Source of the DNA: Aporrectodea caliginosa
Taxonomy: Eukaryota > Annelida > Clitellata > Crassiclitellata > Lumbricidae
DNA: 64,000 bases
Reading direction: 5' to 3'
NCBI GenBank assembly: GCA_020284085.1
Contig: JACEVL010006447.1
Span: 216,001 to 280,000 of the forward strand
The notes beneath the pieces were generated by a model. The model saw only the letters and a list, made by a program, of their open reading frames with translations. It was not told the origin of the DNA and ran no database searches. How positions within the stretch are numbered: the first letter of the stretch is position 1; each line of letters begins with the position of its first letter. Shown here piece by piece: positions 59,724 to 64,000 of the stretch. Both the position numbers and the translations under genes were made by a program.

Positions 59724-60614
59724 GGTGACCCGTCAGAACGGCCCAGGACAAATCGGCCCCGACAAAACGGCCCCGACAAATGGGCCCCGACAAAACGGCC
59801 CCGACAAAACGGCCCCCGTCAAAATGGCCTCGACAAAACAGCCCCGTCAAATCGGCCCCCCGTCAAATCGGCCCCCCTATCGGCCCCCGTCAATCGGCCC
59901 CAGTCATATCGGCCCCCGTCATATCGGCCCCAGTCATAGCCCCAGTCGGTAGTCATTCGGCCCCATGCAAAATATCCAATGTTGCAAGTACTTTTAAGCT
60001 TACGCTGACAAACGATGTTGAAATGAGGCCGCAAGCGACGGTTCAGCTGGGCAATGGACTGCGGGGACAATCGTCTAATGCTAACTGACCTGGTTGGCGT
60101 ATTTAATTATTTAAATGCTTTCAATGACAACAGTTACTATCATAGAACCAACTTCTATTTACGCAACGAATTGTTTTTCATAAATCCAACTTCCATTTTA
60201 ACGCCAAAATTATTTTCAGCAATCCAAATTCCATTTTAAACTGACCACATAAAATAATTTGGCAACGTAAACTACGGTTTTATCAATCCGGATTCTATTT
60301 ACGCAAATAATTCTTTTCATCAATCCCACTTAAAAGTACTTAGGACACGGATATTTTGTGATGGGCCGATGTGACTGGGGCCGATATGACTGGGGCCGGT
60401 TTGACGGGGGCCGATTTGACGGGGGCCGATTTGACTGGGGCCGATATGACGGGGCCGATTTGACGGGGCCGTTATGACGGGGCCGAAATGACGGGGCTGT
60501 TTTGTCGAGGCCATTTTGACGAGGGCCGTTTTGTCGGGGCCGTTTTGTCGGGGCCCATTTGTCGGGGCCGTTTTGTCGGGACCGATTTGTCCTGGGCCGT
60601 TCTGACGGGGTACC
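59724..60614. mobile_element. Fold-back element with tandem-repeat arms
   Basis: The arms are 59724-59998 and 60329-60614, inverted copies of each other. The outer ends read GGTGACCCGTCAGAACGGCC and GGTACCCCGTCAGAACGGCC. Each arm is built from 13-18-bp tandem units around CGGCCCCGACAAAA or CGGCCCCAGTCATAT. The inner arm ends match as AAAATATCC and AAGTACTTTTAAG. The 330-bp loop holds a decayed ~40-bp minisatellite related to 40102-40355. Flanks TAGCAATAT (59715-59723) and TAGCGATAT (60615-60623) agree at 8 of 9 positions, a target duplication of 9 bp. No transposase. The structure resembles fold-back (FB/TU-type) elements, which can belong to the Mutator-like group. Confidence 0.85.
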
Positions 60615-60623
60615 TAGCGATAT

Positions 60624-61960
60624 TAATCAATATTCAAAGATTATGGTGTCCGTATGGCAGACGAAGAGATTATGTTAATCTGATCTAATCTCAGAACTTT
60701 TATAACGTTGCTTTGTTGATACATAAGGCAACGATCATCAATTGCTTATCAATCCCGTCCAGTTCAATCATAAGATGAATTTAGGATTAAATTGAAAGCT
60801 GTTATTGATTTATGCGATAGAATGACCGGCTAAAGCGGCCCCAGAATATTCCACGTTGAGTTCCTTTGGCTCTGTGTTATGTTGGCTGCTGGCCTAAATA
60901 AATTAGGAATTACATCAGACAGACTTTCAGCAGTGGAGTCTGAAACATACGTCTGCATGATCTGCGACTTAGTGCCATCGTATCTCGATTCGCACCACGA
61001 CTATCAAGGCTTATCATTGTGAAGTATTCCTAACATTACGACATCTGCCTTATCACCTTTGAGGCAAAGTTCAGTGTAAACATAGACTGCTGTAGTACTA
61101 CATGAAACTCTCACCAAATGTTTTCAATCATATGGCTGTCAACGGTGGCAGAACAAACTTAATCTAGTCGATGCTGCATATTAATTTGTCGTTACATTTC
61201 GTTCCTACTACATTGAATCTACTATTTGAGCTGTTGTATTATATGTTTCTGCAGAGGACTGGCTGCCATTTCTCTTCCTTTCTTTCTTCATGCTCAATTT
61301 TGCGCTCAATAGCAGTTATTAAGCTTCGACCAGTGGAACCATAAAAGTTGTTCTCCTTTGCAATGTGCATTGCCCTCAATGGCAATCGATACGTAGCCGG
61401 ACAGTAGGCCTAGGCCTAGTTCAAAACAATAAAACAACGGTGGACCAAAATGGTGTGCAAATCAAAAGCACACCGAAAAGGTTGACCGAAAGAGTGGACT
61501 GAATGGTTGAGTGAGACAGAAGAAGGAAATGGAAGACTGAAAGGATTGACCGAATCGGCGCCTCTGAATGACCTACACAGGATTCGCATTTAGAGGAAGG
61601 AAGCCAGTGAGTGTGGAAGGAAAGACAGATGGCGAGTTGTCTAGCAGGGCGGGAAAGATCGGTCAGACGGCAGGTGGGCGACCGAAGGAGGAGCAAATGA
61701 ATGTGGCTGCAGAAGACTATTAGTATGGATATTCATGTGAGGACGGTACATGTCTCTGCGTAGAGTGATGATTATGGTAAAGATCGCTTAGTGCACCTGC
61801 GGCGGGCAGCAGAAAAGAGTTATAGTCCAGGCAATATACAGTTAGACCTGGGCAAAATTGCTTCAGAAGCTTTTTAAACGGTTTCCTGCTCAGTTTCCAT
61901 TGCTGAATAACATATCCAAAATCCCCCAAAATCCGACCACGGGGTCACCCCCAAAAAATG
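60624..61960. other. No gene recognised
   Basis: No domain, repeat family or RNA gene was recognised between the fold-back element and the 152-bp satellite. Confidence 0.45.
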
Positions 61961-62930
61961 CATTTTATCCAAGATGGCGGCCAATAATGGCGCCAACACA
62001 GAAAAACAGTATATATAAGGTCATAGGTAAGCTACAATGACAAATGAAGTATCAAACTTAACATTATCAAGGTCAACGAATCGATTTATCGTAGTGGCAA
62101 TAGTGTCGGAATGTTACTATCCAAGATGGCAGCCAATATGGCCGCCAAAACCCAAATATGTATAAATCAGGTCAGAGGTAAGCTACAATAACAAATGAAG
62201 TGTCGAATATAATACTTTCAAGGTCAAGAAATCGATTTATCATAGTGGCAATAGTGTCGGAATGTTACAATTCAAGATGGCGGCCAATATGGCCGCCAAA
62301 ACAGAAAAATATCCATGTATCAGGTCATATGTTAGCTACAATAACAAATCAAGTGTCAAATTTAATATTATCAAGGCAAAGGAATTGATTTATCATAGTG
62401 GCAATAGTGTCGGAATTTTATTATCCAAGATGGCGGCCAATATGGCCGCCAAAACAAAAAATATGTATAAATCAGGTCAGAGGTAAGCTACAATAACAAA
62501 TGAAGTGTCGAATATAATATTTTCAAGGTCAAAAAACGATTTATCATAGTGGCAATAGTGTCGGAATGTTACAATCCAAGATGGCCGCCAATATGGCCGC
62601 CAAAACAGAAAAATATCCATATATCAGGTCATATGTTAGCTACAATAACAAATGAAGTGTCAAATTTAATATTATCAAGGTAAAAGAATTGATTTATCAT
62701 AGTGGCAATAGTGTCGGAATTTTATTATCCAAGATGGCGGCCAATATGTCGGCCAATATGGCCGCCAAAACAGAAAAATATGTATAAATCAGGTCAGAGG
62801 TAAGCTACAATAACAAATAAAGTGTCGAATATAATATTTTCAAGGTCAAGAAATCGATTTATCGTAGTGGCAATAGTGTCGGAATGTTACTATTCAAGAT
62901 GGCGGCCAATATGGCTGCCAACACACACAC
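61961..62930. repeat. ~152-bp satellite in A/B dimers
   Basis: Seven units begin AAGATGG at 61971, 62123, 62274, 62427, 62578, 62731 and 62896. Units alternate in two types, so the true period is 304 bp (62123-62427-62731 and 62274-62578). Type A carries ATGTATAAATCAGGTCAGAG and TCAAGGTCA; type B carries ATCAGGTCATATGTTAGC and a variant TCAAGGCAA or TCAAGGTAA. Every unit has the dyad GGCGGCCAATATGGCCGCC or a variant. The last complete unit has a duplicated GGCCAATATG. Non-coding. Confidence 0.95.
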
Positions 62931-63037
62931 AAATGTATGTTTCTTGAAAACTATTTGTAGCGCTGACAACAGAAGAAGCACATCCTATAAAGCTTTGATT
63001 TTGAAGATATTTTCATGATATCTTGGATTTTGGCATT

Positions 63038-63070
63038 CGCGCACTATTGCCACTTCATTTGTTATTGTGG
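63038..63070. repeat. Inverted partial satellite unit
   Basis: CTATTGCCACTTCATTTGTT and ATTGTGG are the reverse complement of parts of the satellite unit (CAATAACAAATGAAGT and GTGGCAATAG) with the material between them deleted. Confidence 0.7.
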
Positions 63071-63074
63071 ATTG

Positions 63075-64000
63075 CCTATTCGTTCATTTATTTAAGGAAT
63101 TTGATATTGCGCCCCTTCAAGAGAGCTACTCAGAGGCGCTCCAACCAAGCTGCGGCAACAATAAGTTAGGAATTTGTTAAATGCAATCGCGCTACCCCTA
63201 GGCAGTAGACGAGTCTCTAATGGGAGACCGTTCCAAATGGAAGGTCCAACCATTGAGAAGGCACGATGCTGCCTAATTTAGGAGCGAGCATGAGGCACTA
63301 GAGTTCTGCCCAGCAGAAGATCGGATGAATCGACGGCCAGCTGTATCCCAGATCGGACGACAAAGATCACGCAGGTAGGCCGACGCACAGCCTAGTATGC
63401 ACCACCAAACCAAAACAGCAACCCTGTTAGAGATGCGTTGTGGGACAGAGAGCCAGTACAATACATCGAACAAATAATACAAAAACAGGAGCATATTTGG
63501 GGAAGCCCCTGTAAGACGAGTAGCTGAACGGAGCAGCTGAACGAGTAGCTGAACCGGTCAAAGCGCCCAATTAGTCCAAGCGGCTCCGTCTCAGACACAC
63601 CAGGATCAAACTGCAGTGATCCAATATGCTAGTAACAAAAGCATGGTTAAGGATCACAGCAGAGTCATGGGATAGGGAGCGAGAAATAGCCCGCAATTGA
63701 CGTAGCTGATAATAGCAGCTACAGGTGACCTGATATATGTGCTGATGAAAACTAATTTCTTAATCCAGAGTTACCCTTAACTTAAGTCCCGGACCGAATC
63801 CAGGAAGGGGACATGTGAAAATGTTTCCGCCACTGCAGGCACTGGTCAATGCTCTCCAGCCGGCTACCACCACCCAACCAAATGAATTTGAGTCTTAGAG
63901 GCGTTTAGAAGCAGGCGATTGGATGCTAACCAAGTGGAAAGGGCATCCATAGCTTGGTACATCTGCTGAACGGCAATCCACCATGCAACCGGGGCTGTAA
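63075..64000 (-). pseudogene. LINE (family A) reverse transcriptase and 3' end, runs off the window
   Basis: On the minus strand, from the window edge: MYQAMDALSTWLASNRLLLN and ASKTQ, a later YYQLRQLRAISRSLSHDSAV and ILNHAFVTSILDHCS, then ISNRVAVLVWWCILG, CASAYLRDLCRPIW and HRAFSMVGPSIWNGLPLETR. These are the ordered C-terminal half motifs of a CR1/L2/jockey-like reverse transcriptase. Frames change several times (near 63870, 63650, 63480 and 63290), so it is dead. The 3' part reads GAGCGCCTCTGAGTAGC and GAAGGGGCGCAATATCAAAT, as in the copy at 54 kb. The upstream catalytic YADD segment would lie beyond the window. Confidence 0.85.

Overview
The window is eukaryotic, probably from a marine invertebrate and possibly a mollusc-like lophotrochozoan, although the sequence alone does not settle the phylum. 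The reasons are short exons separated by kilobase introns, an immunoglobulin-superfamily gene, heavy microsatellite load, tRNA-derived SINEs, and decayed LINE, Tc1, hAT and piggyBac remnants. There are no operons or bacterial-type genes. Nearly all long open frames are translated simple repeats (poly-Asp/Met/Ile/Leu/Tyr, MDGW or MYVC repeats, and similar) and are not genes.

The one well-supported host gene lies on the minus strand. Four exons (31386-31129, 25256-25161, 20810-20448, 11048-10869) join through consensus splice sites, all in phase 1. They encode a V-type Ig domain split over two exons, a second Ig domain in one exon, and the start of a third. The signal-peptide exon and the 3' end were not found. 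A CpG-rich block at 37.1-37.7 kb with a minus-strand consensus donor is a possible promoter/first exon.

Layout: 0-1.4 kb holds an hAT-like non-autonomous element. From 5.4 to 10.8 kb there are SINEs and long microsatellites. From 10.9 to 31.4 kb lies the Ig gene. Its introns carry a 1.7-kb minisatellite of 37-bp units with higher-order structure, LINE 3' ends, a Tc1 transposase scrap, a perfect intronic hairpin and a cluster of 3' ends of one retroelement family, each followed by an (AAT)n or (ATG)n tract. From 36.9 to 41.8 kb are the CpG block, a 500-bp (CATA)n tract and further minisatellites. Near 42.6 kb are a broken SAP-domain start and an ETS/NRF1-like motif pair. From 47 to 56.4 kb come an hAT MITE, two LINE fragments, a piggyBac-like element with TTAA duplications, and an hAT element with a perfect 8-bp duplication that keeps a fossil transposase first exon. 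At 59.7-60.6 kb there is a fold-back element with long tandem-repeat arms and a 9-bp duplication. From 62 to 63 kb a satellite alternates two ~152-bp monomers carrying YY1-like and TCAAGGTCA motifs. The window ends inside a minus-strand LINE reverse transcriptase.

The mobile elements are mostly dead and non-autonomous. The most informative relation among them is that the tRNA-headed SINEs share the 3' tail of the local LINE family, which suggests the LINE mobilised them.
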